From contig CAXBAF010000010.1 of NCBI GenBank assembly GCA_963973795.1, positions 1-64,000 of the forward strand: 64,000 nt of DNA. The letters are read 5' to 3'. Position 1 is the first letter of the stretch. Each line of letters starts with the position of its first letter. The position numbers and the translations under genes were made by a program. Source of the DNA: UBA1926 sp002337215. Its GTDB lineage: Bacteria > Planctomycetota > Phycisphaerae > Phycisphaerales > UBA1924. This document shows, in pieces, positions 52,273-60,298 of this stretch. Below the pieces are notes generated by a model. That model ran no database searches, was not told where the DNA came from, and saw only the letters and a program-made list of their open reading frames with translations.

Positions 52273-53703
52273 ATGAGCACAGAAAACACCTCACAATCTG
52301 TGCTAATACAACAATCGATCGATTCGCCCCGCGATCAAACACCCGAAGGCAACGCCGAGATCACCGACCCCGTCACCAACGCGATACTCCGCTGGCCGAC
52401 CGACCGGCCGCTCGCGATCGTCAACGCGGGCCGCCTCGTGCCCCAGGCCGTCGGCCCGGGCGCACCCGACCCCCGATCGGCAGAGAGCCGATCGACCGCC
52501 CCGCGCTGGACGATCCTTGCGTCGCCCACCCGCGTCACACCCATCACGACCCCCGCCGATCTCGACGCACTGCTCGCCGACCGATCGACGCCAACCAACC
52601 ACAGCCGGGGCATCCGCACCGGCACCCGCAACGAGACGCCCCCCTTCCGATCCGGCCGGCTGCTCGCCCTCGCCTACGAGGCCGGGCACGCCCTGGAACC
52701 AAGCCTCGGACGACACCCGACCCGACGCCCGACCGACCAACCGCTCGGCTACATCCTCGAGTGCCCGGATTCCGCCGCCTTCGACCACGCCGCGAACGCG
52801 TGGACGACCCCGCCGACCGGCCTGCGCGAATCCCCCGACCCGGCGGGCTACCGCCTCGGCTCACTCGCGAGCGAGACGGGTGCCGATGCCTACCGCGCCG
52901 CCGTCCGGATCGCGCTCGGCTACATCTGCGCGGGCGATGTCTACCAGGTCAACCTCGCCCACAGGCTCACCGCGCCGTTCGAGGGCTCGCCGCGCGCGCT
53001 CGCCGCGGCTCTGCTCCGCACCGCCTCACCCGCGCACGGCTTCTACGCCGAACTCCCAACCGACGACGGGCGCACACCCGCGATCCTCAGCGCGAGCCCC
53101 GAGCTGTTCGTCTCGTTCGACCCCGCGACCCGGACCGTGCGCACAAGCCCGATGAAGGGCACCCGGCCGATCACGGGCGACGCCGAGGAATTGCGGGCCG
53201 CCGAGAAAGACCGCGCGGAGCTCAACATGATCACCGACCTGATGCGCAACGACCTCGGACGCGTCTGCGCATTCGGGTCGATGCGCGTCGAGCGGGCGCG
53301 CACGATCGAGGCCCACGGCTCCAGCGTCTGGCAGGCGACCAGCACCGTCTCGGGCACGCTCCGCGACGAGGTCTCCGCAGCAGACCTCGTGCGCGCCGCC
53401 TTCCCTCCCGGGTCGGTCACCGGCGCACCGAAGATCCGCGCCATGCAGATCATCCGCGAACTCGAGCCCGTCCCCCGCGGGTTTTACTGCGGCACCCTCG
53501 GCTGGCTCGACGACGACGGTGGATTCTCACTCAACGTCGGCATCCGCACCGCGACGGTCGCCGGCGACGAGCTGCGTTACCACGTCGGCGCCGGCATCGT
53601 CGCGGATTCCGACCCCGACGCGGAGTGGGCCGAGACGATGGGCAAGGCCGAGGTCATCGGCCGGCTCGCGAGCGCCGATACGCCCGATCAGTGCGGCAAC
53701 TGA
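52273..53703 (+). CDS. pabB: Aminodeoxychorismate synthase component I
   Basis: 476 residues. Chorismate-utilising enzyme making 4-amino-4-deoxychorismate for folate. The C-terminal half has the full signature: GYICAGDVYQVNLAHRL, ASPELFVSF, SPMKGTRPI (catalytic lysine), NMITDLMRNDLGRVC, HGSSVWQATSTVSG and PGSVTGAPKIRAMQIIRELE. The N-terminal ~150 residues are weakly conserved, as in this family. Amidotransferase PabA and lyase PabC are not adjacent. The stop overlaps the convergent aldo-keto reductase gene by 16 bases. Confidence 0.92.
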   Translation: MSTENTSQSVLIQQSIDSPRDQTPEGNAEITDPVTNAILRWPTDRPLAIVNAGRLVPQAVGPGAPDPRSAESRSTAPRWTILASPTRVTPITTPADLDALLADRSTPTNHSRGIRTGTRNETPPFRSGRLLALAYEAGHALEPSLGRHPTRRPTDQPLGYILECPDSAAFDHAANAWTTPPTGLRESPDPAGYRLGSLASETGADAYRAAVRIALGYICAGDVYQVNLAHRLTAPFEGSPRALAAALLRTASPAHGFYAELPTDDGRTPAILSASPELFVSFDPATRTVRTSPMKGTRPITGDAEELRAAEKDRAELNMITDLMRNDLGRVCAFGSMRVERARTIEAHGSSVWQATSTVSGTLRDEVSAADLVRAAFPPGSVTGAPKIRAMQIIRELEPVPRGFYCGTLGWLDDDGGFSLNVGIRTATVAGDELRYHVGAGIVADSDPDAEWAETMGKAEVIGRLASADTPDQCGN

Positions 53704-54698
53704 ATCCCCGCGAACCACTCCCGCAGCGTCGCGATTTCATCGGCCGTCAGCGCCTCGTCCGTCCCCCCGCGCACGTTGCAGTTCGCCTGCCGCTGATTGC
53801 GGAACCCCGGGATCACGCCCGCGACGTGGGGGTGGCCCGCGACGAAGCGGCAGCACACGCTCGACAGGTCGGCAGTCTCGGAGCCGTACTGCGCCTTCAC
53901 CTTCTCGAGCACCGGCTTGAGTTTGGTGAGGTACTCGCCTTTGAACTCGGCGCGGTTTGCGCGCACATCCCCGTCCTCGAACACCGGCGGGTTCTCGGGG
54001 TCGAACTTGTCGAGCAGCACGCCCTTGCCCAGCGGGCCGAACGCGATGAAGGAGATCTCCCCGGCGTCCATCAGCTTCTGCACGGCCGACCCGGGGCGGA
54101 TGAAGTTGTCCTCGATCAGGTTCGCCCAGCTCTGGAACACGCTGGGCTTGACGATCTCGGCGGACCGCGTGAACCCCTCATCGGAGTACGCGCTCTGACC
54201 GATCACACGGATCTTGCCCTCGTTCTTGAGCGCCTGCATCGTCGCGGCGGCCTCGTGGATGTTGCCCGGCTGGTCGTCGGGCGCGAAGAAATCGTGGTGC
54301 AGGTAGTAGATGTCGATGACATCCACGCCCAGGTTGCGCAGGCTCTGCTCGCACTGGTGGCGGATGTGGTGCGGCTCGTACGCGTGCGCCGCCGTGCCCT
54401 TCATGTGCCCGACCTTCGAGGCGATCACCACGTCCGTCGGGCTCACGCCCAGGCCGTGGAAGACGTCGCCCAGCATCCGCTCGGCCTTGCCGTTCCCGTA
54501 GATATCCGCGTTGTCGAAGTGGTTGACCCCGGCGTCGAGACCCGCCTTGATGCCGTCGCGGATGTCGTGCTCATCCACATCCGCCCAGCCGATCGGGGCG
54601 CCGTTGTCTACCGAATAATTCGGCCCGCCCATGGTCCAGCAGCCGAACCCGATCTCCGAAACCTTCACATCGCTCGTACCGATTTGGGTGTATCGCAT
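53688..54698 (-). CDS. Aldo/keto reductase
   Basis: 336 residues from the ATG at 54698. NADPH-dependent oxidoreductase with a TIM-barrel fold: GFGCWTMGG, FDNADIYGNGKAERMLG (catalytic D-Y pair; tyrosine in ADIYG), VIASKVGHMKG (catalytic lysine) and YLHHDFFAPD with the HH in place of the usual single H. VIGQSAYS and GPLGKGVLL follow. YghZ/Tas-like subgroup. The substrate is unknown. Downstream of the TetR gene on the same strand (37-base gap), perhaps co-transcribed. Confidence 0.9.
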   Translation of the reverse strand: MRYTQIGTSDVKVSEIGFGCWTMGGPNYSVDNGAPIGWADVDEHDIRDGIKAGLDAGVNHFDNADIYGNGKAERMLGDVFHGLGVSPTDVVIASKVGHMKGTAAHAYEPHHIRHQCEQSLRNLGVDVIDIYYLHHDFFAPDDQPGNIHEAAATMQALKNEGKIRVIGQSAYSDEGFTRSAEIVKPSVFQSWANLIEDNFIRPGSAVQKLMDAGEISFIAFGPLGKGVLLDKFDPENPPVFEDGDVRANRAEFKGEYLTKLKPVLEKVKAQYGSETADLSSVCCRFVAGHPHVAGVIPGFRNQRQANCNVRGGTDEALTADEIATLREWFAGIQLPH

Positions 54699-54735
54699 GC
54701 CCCAGCGTAGGGGGCCGCGAGCCCGATCATGCCGG

Positions 54736-55347
54736 TCACGCCGCGTCGTGCGGCGCGCGCTCGTCGCGGTCGACATCGGCGAGCGCCGCATCGATCAGTG
54801 TTGACGCCGCGGCCCGCGCCGAGGCGATGATCGGAGCGATCGACGCCGGGGCCGGGTTGCTCTGCGCCGCCGTCAGCACACCCCGGAACAGGAGCATGAG
54901 TTGATCGGCGAGCGGGCCGGGATCGTCCGCCCCGGCCTGCATCGCGAGCCCCGCGAGGAACCGTTTCACGAGCACGCCGTGCTCCTCACAGACCGCCTTG
55001 ATCGGGCTGTCGTCGTCGGCGAACTCGCCCGTCGCGCGGATGAACAGGCAGCCGCGGAACGACCCGCGTGTGACCAGAGTCTCCGCGACATCGAACAGGG
55101 CGAGCAGCCGCGCCCGCGGCGTGGGGGCCCTGCGTTCGATGTCGGTGAACATCTCCGCCCGCCCCCGCTCGCCCGCCCGGCGAATCGCGGCGACAATCAG
55201 ATCGTCCTTTGTTCCGAAGTGCTTGTAGAGAGTCATCTTGGCGACGCCGGCCCGCGCGAGGATCGCGTCGATGCCGGTCGCGCGGTAGCCCCGCTCGTCG
55301 AAAAGCTCGAGCGCCGCGTCAATCAGTTGATCCGCTTTTGAAGACAC
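54736..55347 (-). CDS. TetR-family repressor
   Basis: 203 residues. N-terminal helix-turn-helix: ALELFDERGYRATGIDAILARAGVAKMTLYKHFGTKDDLIVAAI (residues ~12-55), the classical TetR pattern. The C-terminal ligand domain has CLFIRATGEFAD. Divergent from the carboxymuconolactone-decarboxylase-like gene with two matching operator sites between them (55356-55370 and 55430-55445), so it probably represses that gene and itself. Confidence 0.95.
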   Translation of the reverse strand: MSSKADQLIDAALELFDERGYRATGIDAILARAGVAKMTLYKHFGTKDDLIVAAIRRAGERGRAEMFTDIERRAPTPRARLLALFDVAETLVTRGSFRGCLFIRATGEFADDDSPIKAVCEEHGVLVKRFLAGLAMQAGADDPGPLADQLMLLFRGVLTAAQSNPAPASIAPIIASARAAASTLIDAALADVDRDERAPHDAA

Positions 55348-55355
55348 ACCAAAAT

Positions 55356-55370
55356 ATACCGATCTGTCTA
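55356..55370. promoter_or_regulatory. TetR operator site, proximal
   Basis: ATACCGATCTGTCTA shares 13 bases with the full operator at 55430-55445. Nine bases before the TetR start codon, ideally placed for autorepression. Confidence 0.75.
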
Positions 55371-55429
55371 CTCATCTATGCCGCAAGAAGGTAGAAAGCG
55401 GAGAATTTCTCTGTTTCGGCGGAAATAAA

Positions 55430-55445
55430 TAGACCGATCTGTCTA
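55430..55445. promoter_or_regulatory. TetR operator site, distal
   Basis: TAGACCGATCTGTCTA is an inverted repeat (TAGAC...GTCTA) of the type bound by TetR-family dimers. It lies in the AT-rich spacer 76 bases before the CMD-like start codon. Confidence 0.8.
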
Positions 55446-55521
55446 TTCTCCCCGGTCCACGCCGCCCACCGGGCGACAAACAGCACACCAAGGCGAAGAG
55501 CCCATTCTGGAGGATCAACCC

Positions 55522-56073
55522 ATGCCCCGCATCACCCCCGTGAACCCCGACAACGCGACCGGCCAGGCCAAGGAACTCCTCGGGGTCGTCAAGAGCAAAC
55601 TGGGCGGGACGCCCAACCTGCTCAAGACCATGGCGCACAGCCCCGCCGTCCTCAAGAGCTACCTCGACTACAGCGGCGCCCTCAGCGACGCGAGCCTGTC
55701 GGCCGCGGTCCGCGAGCAGATCGCCCTCGCCGTCGCCAACGCCAACAAGTGCGGCTACTGCGCCGCGGCCCACACCGTGATCGGCAAGGGGGCGGGGCTC
55801 ACGGGCGACCAGGCCGCCGCCGCCCAGCGCGGCGAGGCGGAAGATCCCAAGACCCAGGCGATCGTCACGCTCGCCCTCCAGATCAACGAGAACCGGGGTT
55901 GGATCACCGACGAGCAGTTCAAGGCCGCCACCGAGGCGGGCGTCACCCAGCCCGAGATCCTCGAGACCGTCGCGGTCGTCACCTTCAACCTGCTGACCAA
56001 CTACCTCAACCACGTCATCGAGACCGAGGTCGATTTCCCGAAGGTCGATCTCGTCGAGACCGCGAACGCCTAA
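55522..56073 (+). CDS. Carboxymuconolactone decarboxylase-family (AhpD-like) peroxidase-type protein
   Basis: 183 residues, ATG at 55522 after GGAGG. All-helical CMD/AhpD fold: FLxxLxxx-like helices, then REQIALAVANANKCGYCAAAHT with redox cysteines C77 and C80 and H84, the AhpD-like catalytic triad region. Members reduce peroxides through the CxxC pair or are of unknown role. Repressed, by inference, by the divergent TetR protein. Thioredoxin follows 188 bases downstream and could be its electron donor. Confidence 0.88.
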   Translation: MPRITPVNPDNATGQAKELLGVVKSKLGGTPNLLKTMAHSPAVLKSYLDYSGALSDASLSAAVREQIALAVANANKCGYCAAAHTVIGKGAGLTGDQAAAAQRGEAEDPKTQAIVTLALQINENRGWITDEQFKAATEAGVTQPEILETVAVVTFNLLTNYLNHVIETEVDFPKVDLVETANA

Positions 56074-56261
56074 CCTGTCCTGTCTCGGGGACCCCGTCGT
56101 CCGTCCCGGCGATTCGCCGGGCCGGCAACGCCCGGGATAAGCAGCGCAGGACGCGATCACACACGCATCGGGCGGCCGGGCGGAATAGAAGACCCCGCCC
56201 GGCCGCTCATCAGGAAACCCCGGCGGCCCGCAACCGCCGACCTTTGAAGGAGCCATCACCT

Positions 56262-56600
56262 ATGGCAGGCGACAACACCCTCGAATTCACCGAGTCGAAC
56301 TTCGACGCCGAGGTCATGAGCAGCGATCAGCCCGTGCTCGTCGACTTCTGGGCCCCGTGGTGCGCCCCCTGCCGTGCGGTGGGCCCCACCGTCGACGCCG
56401 TCGCCGACAAGTACGCCGGCAAGGCGAAGGTCGGCAAGGTCAACATCGACGAGCACCCCGCGATCGCCGCGAAGTTCGGCGTGCAGTCCATCCCGACGAT
56501 CATCGTCGTCAAGGACGGCGCGGTCTCCGAGACCTTCGTCGGCATCCGCGACGAGGACACGCTCTCCGAATCGCTCGAGAGCGCCGGCGCGACCGCCTGA
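56262..56600 (+). CDS. trxA: Thioredoxin
   Basis: 112 residues, ATG at 56262 with AAGGAG upstream. General disulfide reductase. VLVDFWAPWCAPCRAVGPTVD carries the active site C34-A-P-C37; the intervening residues are AP where most thioredoxins have GP, which can shift redox potential. IPTIIVVKDG contains the cis-proline. The length is typical. Ends in an intrinsic terminator. It may serve the upstream CMD-like protein. Confidence 0.95.
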   Translation: MAGDNTLEFTESNFDAEVMSSDQPVLVDFWAPWCAPCRAVGPTVDAVADKYAGKAKVGKVNIDEHPAIAAKFGVQSIPTIIVVKDGAVSETFVGIRDEDTLSESLESAGATA

Positions 56601-56624
56601 GCGAGCGACACACGCCGAATTGAC

Positions 56625-56657
56625 AAGCCCCCCGCCGGCACGCCGACGGGGGGCTTT
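56625..56657 (+). terminator. Intrinsic terminator after trxA
   Basis: AAGCCCCCCG (56625-56634) pairs with CGGGGGGCTT (56647-56656) around a 12-base loop, followed by TGTTGT. It lies 24 bases after the trxA stop. Confidence 0.82.
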
Positions 56658-56722
56658 GTTGTGCGCACGGTTCCGGTCGCGCGCTCAAGTCCGAGACGAA
56701 TGTCGCCGCTCGCCGGCAGCGA

Positions 56723-57121
56723 TCACCCGCCGCACATGCCCTCGGGCATGGGACGGCCGAAGAACTCTTCCTTCACGACCTTCCCGTCCTCGACGGTGTA
56801 GACCCCGATCTCGTCCATCTGCATCCGCGGCCACGAGCCGTCCTTGCTCTCGCAGTCCATCTCGTACCGCACACAGAACCCATTCGGCGTCGCGTACGGC
56901 CCGTGCGCCTGGCACGAATGCATCGTCACCGTCTTGTACCACTCGGCGTGCTTTGCCTCGACCGCCTTTCGGCCCTCAAACTCCATCCCGTCGCCCTCGA
57001 CGGACACAAAGTCGTCGTGCCAGTGCTTGTCCCACAGCGGGAAATCGCTTTCCGCCCCGCTGTTCACATGGTCCACGACTTCCTGGGCGATCTTCGCCAC
57101 CGGGTTCGCCATCGTCAGCAT
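56723..57121 (-). CDS. SnoaL/NTF2-like protein
   Basis: 132 residues from the ATG at 57121, chosen because AGGGAG lies seven bases upstream. NTF2-like cone fold: WDKHWHDDFVSVEGDGMEFEGRKAVEAKHAEWY, then two strands with VRYEMDCESKDG and a closing GKVVKEEFFG. These are small ligand-binding or isomerase-type proteins; the substrate is unknown. Convergent with trxA; a NUDIX gene starts 90 bases away in the opposite direction. Confidence 0.75.
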   Translation of the reverse strand: MLTMANPVAKIAQEVVDHVNSGAESDFPLWDKHWHDDFVSVEGDGMEFEGRKAVEAKHAEWYKTVTMHSCQAHGPYATPNGFCVRYEMDCESKDGSWPRMQMDEIGVYTVEDGKVVKEEFFGRPMPEGMCGG

Positions 57122-57211
57122 CGTTCCGCTCCCTTCAAGCCACGGTCGTTGTTCGGTTCGGTGTCCAGCGTACACACCGACCACGAAATCCCAAGGGGGT
57201 ATCTTCAACGG

Positions 57212-57679
57212 ATGCCCAAGATCCGGACCGATGTCGTCGATGCGTATGTGTTCCGCCGAGCCGCGGCGATCGAACTGCTCCAACTCCGCCGCGTGGATCC
57301 CCCGCTATCGGGCACCTGGCAGCCCGTTATGGGGCACACCGAGGCGGGTGAGACCGCGGCGTGCTGCGTGTGGCGCGAGGTGCGCGAGGAAACCGGGCTG
57401 CAACGCGACGAGACGCTGGGCGCCTGGGCCCTCGAGCAGGTCCACCCGTTCTTCCTCGCCGACCGCGACGAGATCGTGTTGAGCCCGCGGTTCGCGATCG
57501 AGGTCGGGCGGGCCTGGGAACCGATCCTCAACGAGGAGCATGACGACCACCGCTGGGTCCCGATCGCTCAGGCGACCGAACACTTCCTCTGGCCCGGCCA
57601 GCACGCCGCGATCGCCGAACTACGCTCGCTGCTCGACGTGCCGGAACGATGCGCCGCACTCCGCCTGCGGCTGCCGTAA
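57212..57679 (+). CDS. NUDIX hydrolase
   Basis: 155 residues from the ATG at 57212. The NUDIX box is complete: G-x5-E-x7-REVREETGL at residues ~41-63, the metal-binding helix that cleaves nucleoside-diphosphate linkages. The rest (LEQVHPFFLADRDEIVLSPRFAIEV, then HDDHRWVPIAQATEHFLWPGQ) resembles dihydroneopterin-triphosphate/dATP pyrophosphatases. Folate gene pabB is a few kilobases away, but a role in folate synthesis is speculation. Confidence 0.9.
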   Translation: MPKIRTDVVDAYVFRRAAAIELLQLRRVDPPLSGTWQPVMGHTEAGETAACCVWREVREETGLQRDETLGAWALEQVHPFFLADRDEIVLSPRFAIEVGRAWEPILNEEHDDHRWVPIAQATEHFLWPGQHAAIAELRSLLDVPERCAALRLRLP

Positions 57680-57690
57680 CGGCTCGTGCC

Positions 57691-58887
57691 TCACGAGATC
57701 GTCAGCGTCGGCGTCGTCTTCCCCTGCTTCAACGACGCGAGCGTCACCTGCGATTCCAGGTTCCGCACCAGGTTCTCGAGCGACGTGGGCAGCGCCTCGC
57801 CGCCCGCGCTCGCCGCCTCGAAGTTCCCGGTCGGCGTTCCCGCGTCCCCGTTCGCACGCAGCGCCATCGTGATCGGCACCGCACCCAGGAACGGGAGCCC
57901 CAGACGCTGCGCCATCTGCTCCGCGCCGCCGCGCCCGAAGATGTCGTAGCTCTTCCCGTCGTCGCCCACAAAGAACGACATGTTCTCGACCACGCCCAGC
58001 ACCTCGACGTTCAACTGCTGGAACATCCGCACCGCGCGCACGGCGTCGTCTTGGGCCACCTTCTGCGGGGTGCACACGATCACCGCGCCCGTCAGCTTCA
58101 GCGTCTGCGCCATCGTCAGCGGCACGTCGCCCGTCCCCGGCGGCAGGTCGATGATCAGGTAGTCCAGATCGCCCCAGCGCGTCCGCGTGACAAGCTGGTT
58201 GAACGCCCCGTGCGCCATCGGCCCGCGCCAGATCAGCGGCTTGTCCGCCTCGACCATCTTCCCGAGCGTGATCGCGCGAACGCCGTGAACGTTGTGGGGT
58301 TGCAGCTCCCCGGCAACGACCTCCTGCTCGAGCGAATCGAGCCCGAGCAGCGTCGGCAGCGAGGGCCCATAGATATCACCGTCCAGAAGCCCCACCGCGT
58401 GGCCCGCCCGCGCGAGGCCCACCGCGAGGTTGACCGCGACCGTCGATTTGCCCACGCCCCCCTTGCCGGCCCCCACCGCGATGACGTGCTTCACGCCCGG
58501 CAACGCGTTGCCTCCCGCGCCCTTGTCGGCGGGCCCGGCGTCAGGCGAGGAACCGGCCGGAGCCGCAGCCGGGCGGGCGTCGGTGTCCGCGGCCTCATCG
58601 CCGCCGACCGTGAAGACCGTCTCGCCCTGCTGATCGACGAACTGGAACGTGAGGCGTGTCACGCCGATGCTGTCGCGCGACGCGGCCCGCCGGATCGCCC
58701 GGTCGGCTTCGCCGGCGATGTGCACCATCGTGGTCTGGTCGGTGCCCTCGGCGAGATTGAGTTTCACCGTGGCGTACGAGTCGCAGGCCGACACCCATTG
58801 GAGCGCCCCGCCCGTTACGAGATCCGATCCGCCGTCGTCGTCGACGGTTGTCAGCGCGCGGGTCACCAGGTCTTTGGTCAGGCTCAC
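57691..58887 (-). CDS. mrp: Mrp/ApbC-type P-loop iron-sulfur carrier ATPase lacking the CxxC motif
   Basis: 398 residues from the GTG at 58887, which has AGGAG eight bases before it. Residues 1-~90 are a DUF59-type domain; a proline/alanine-rich linker follows; ~130-398 is the NBP35/ApbC ATPase: VGAGKGGVGKSTVAVNLA (deviant Walker A), DGDIYGPSLP, IIDLPPGTGDVPLT and VVENMSFFVGDDGKSYDIFG. In most Mrp proteins this last segment carries a C-x-x-C that binds the bridging Fe-S cluster; here it is replaced by GDDGK. It may therefore carry clusters differently or serve another role. Divergent from the epimerase gene. Confidence 0.9.
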   Translation of the reverse strand: MSLTKDLVTRALTTVDDDGGSDLVTGGALQWVSACDSYATVKLNLAEGTDQTTMVHIAGEADRAIRRAASRDSIGVTRLTFQFVDQQGETVFTVGGDEAADTDARPAAAPAGSSPDAGPADKGAGGNALPGVKHVIAVGAGKGGVGKSTVAVNLAVGLARAGHAVGLLDGDIYGPSLPTLLGLDSLEQEVVAGELQPHNVHGVRAITLGKMVEADKPLIWRGPMAHGAFNQLVTRTRWGDLDYLIIDLPPGTGDVPLTMAQTLKLTGAVIVCTPQKVAQDDAVRAVRMFQQLNVEVLGVVENMSFFVGDDGKSYDIFGRGGAEQMAQRLGLPFLGAVPITMALRANGDAGTPTGNFEAASAGGEALPTSLENLVRNLESQVTLASLKQGKTTPTLTIS

Positions 58888-59298
58888 GGTGTCACTCCTG
58901 AGTCAACGGCCGAATCGCATCGGACACAACGCCTCCGACGCCGATTTGGATGCTAGCGCCCTTGCCGATCGACCCGGAACCACAGAACCGACTCCCGAAC
59001 ACGAACACACCAAAACAGGGCGGAGGCGATGTGTTTGTTCGTATTACGATCGTGCGACCATGGACAAACAAATGTTAAACTGGGCAATTCTCACCGGTTT
59101 TGTGAAGATTTGTTGAGTCCGAAAGCCTCAAAAACCCTATATTGTACTAGATCTCTCTCTCCTCCAGCGGGGCGCTGTCAAGCATGGCGCCTCGCTTTTT
59201 TTCTGCGCCCAGATTGCACGTTCCTCTGCGCCGTGTCGTAACAGGCCCGATCCGGGGCTGTACCCTGCTCCGCCGAAGTACAAAGGGGAACAAATCCC
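58888..59298. other. Long spacer with orphan terminator (possible small RNA or leader)
   Basis: 411 bases between two genes read away from each other. 59026-59160 is AT-rich. It holds a tentative -35 (TTGAGT, 59113-59118), a -10 (TATATT, 59138-59143; 19-base spacer), a pyrimidine run ending CCTCC (59153-59165) and the terminator at 59166-59202. A tiny 18-codon frame (59060-59116) has no clear ribosome site. Either a ~53-nt RNA or an attenuated leader of the epimerase gene would fit. Confidence 0.45.
59166..59202 (+). terminator. Orphan intrinsic terminator upstream of the epimerase gene
   Basis: AGCGGGGCGC (59166-59175) pairs with GCGCCTCGCT (59187-59196) with one G-U pair, 11-base loop, followed by seven T. 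No plus-strand gene ends here: the nearest upstream one stops at 57679. Confidence 0.8.
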
Positions 59299-60285
59299 GT
59301 GCAGAATGAACGCATCATCGTCACCGGGTCCGCCGGCTTCATCGGGTCTCATCTCGCCCGGTCGCTCGTCACCCGGGGTGCCGCCATCCTCGGAGTCGAT
59401 AATCTCGATCCGTTCTACGACCCTGCGATCAAGCGGGCCAATCAGGCCGCCACCCGCGACGCCGCCGAGGCCTCGACGGGCTCGTACGACTTCGCCGAGA
59501 CCGACATCGCCGAGCCCGGCGCGTTCACCGCCGCCGCTGCGCAGTTCCGGCCCACCGGCGTCATCCACCTCGCCGCCAAGGCGGGCGTCCGCCCCAGCAT
59601 CGAGGACCCCGCGGGCTACACCCGCGCCAATGTCGTCGCGACCAGCGAGGTGCTCAACGCCGCGCACCAACTCGGCTGCTCCCGCGTCGTCATGGCGTCA
59701 TCAAGCTCGGTCTATGGCAACAGCTCGACCGTCCCCTTCAGCGAGAACGACACCTGCGTCGAGCCCATCAGCCCGTACGCCGCCACCAAGCGCGCCTGCG
59801 AGCTCCTCGCCCACACCCACCACCATCTCACGCAGCAGCCCGTCTCCTGCCTCCGCTTCTTCACGGTGTTCGGCCCGCGGCAGCGCCCCGATCTCGCGAT
59901 CGCCAAGTTCATGCGCATCATCGATACCGGCGAGACCCTGAAGATGTTCGGCGACGGCTCGACCAGCCGGGACTACACCTTCATCGACGACATCCTCACC
60001 GGCATCACCGCCGCCTACGAGCGCACGCCCGACTTCGGCTTCCGCATCTGGAATCTGGGCTCCGACCGCCCGACCCGCCTCGACGACATGATCAACGCGA
60101 TCGCCGAGGTCGTGGGCAAGCCCGCGAACATCGAGCAGACCGGCATGCAGCCGGGCGATGTGGACCGCACCTGGGCCGACCTGAGCCGGGCGCGCGACGA
60201 ACTCGGCTACGCGCCCTCGACACCCTTCGCCGAGGGGCTGCAGGCCCAGTGGGACGCCGCGAAGCGGACCGCGACCGGCGTCTGA
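59299..60285 (+). CDS. NAD-dependent sugar-nucleotide epimerase (UDP-glucuronate 4-epimerase-like)
   Basis: 328 residues from the GTG at 59299 (AAGGGG upstream). Extended SDR: VTGSAGFIGSHLA NAD loop at residues ~8-20, DNLDPFYD, HLAAKAGVRPSIEDP, SSSSVYG with the catalytic serines, and Y-x3-K in SPYAATKRA. RFFTVFGPRQRPD and FGDGSTSRDYTFIDD follow. The N-PFYD and GVRPSIxxP marks favour UDP-glucuronate 4-epimerase. First gene of the glycan locus; converges on a glycosyltransferase with a 13-base gap. Confidence 0.9.
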   Translation: MQNERIIVTGSAGFIGSHLARSLVTRGAAILGVDNLDPFYDPAIKRANQAATRDAAEASTGSYDFAETDIAEPGAFTAAAAQFRPTGVIHLAAKAGVRPSIEDPAGYTRANVVATSEVLNAAHQLGCSRVVMASSSSVYGNSSTVPFSENDTCVEPISPYAATKRACELLAHTHHHLTQQPVSCLRFFTVFGPRQRPDLAIAKFMRIIDTGETLKMFGDGSTSRDYTFIDDILTGITAAYERTPDFGFRIWNLGSDRPTRLDDMINAIAEVVGKPANIEQTGMQPGDVDRTWADLSRARDELGYAPSTPFAEGLQAQWDAAKRTATGV

Positions 60286-60298
60286 TCCGGCCGCCCGC

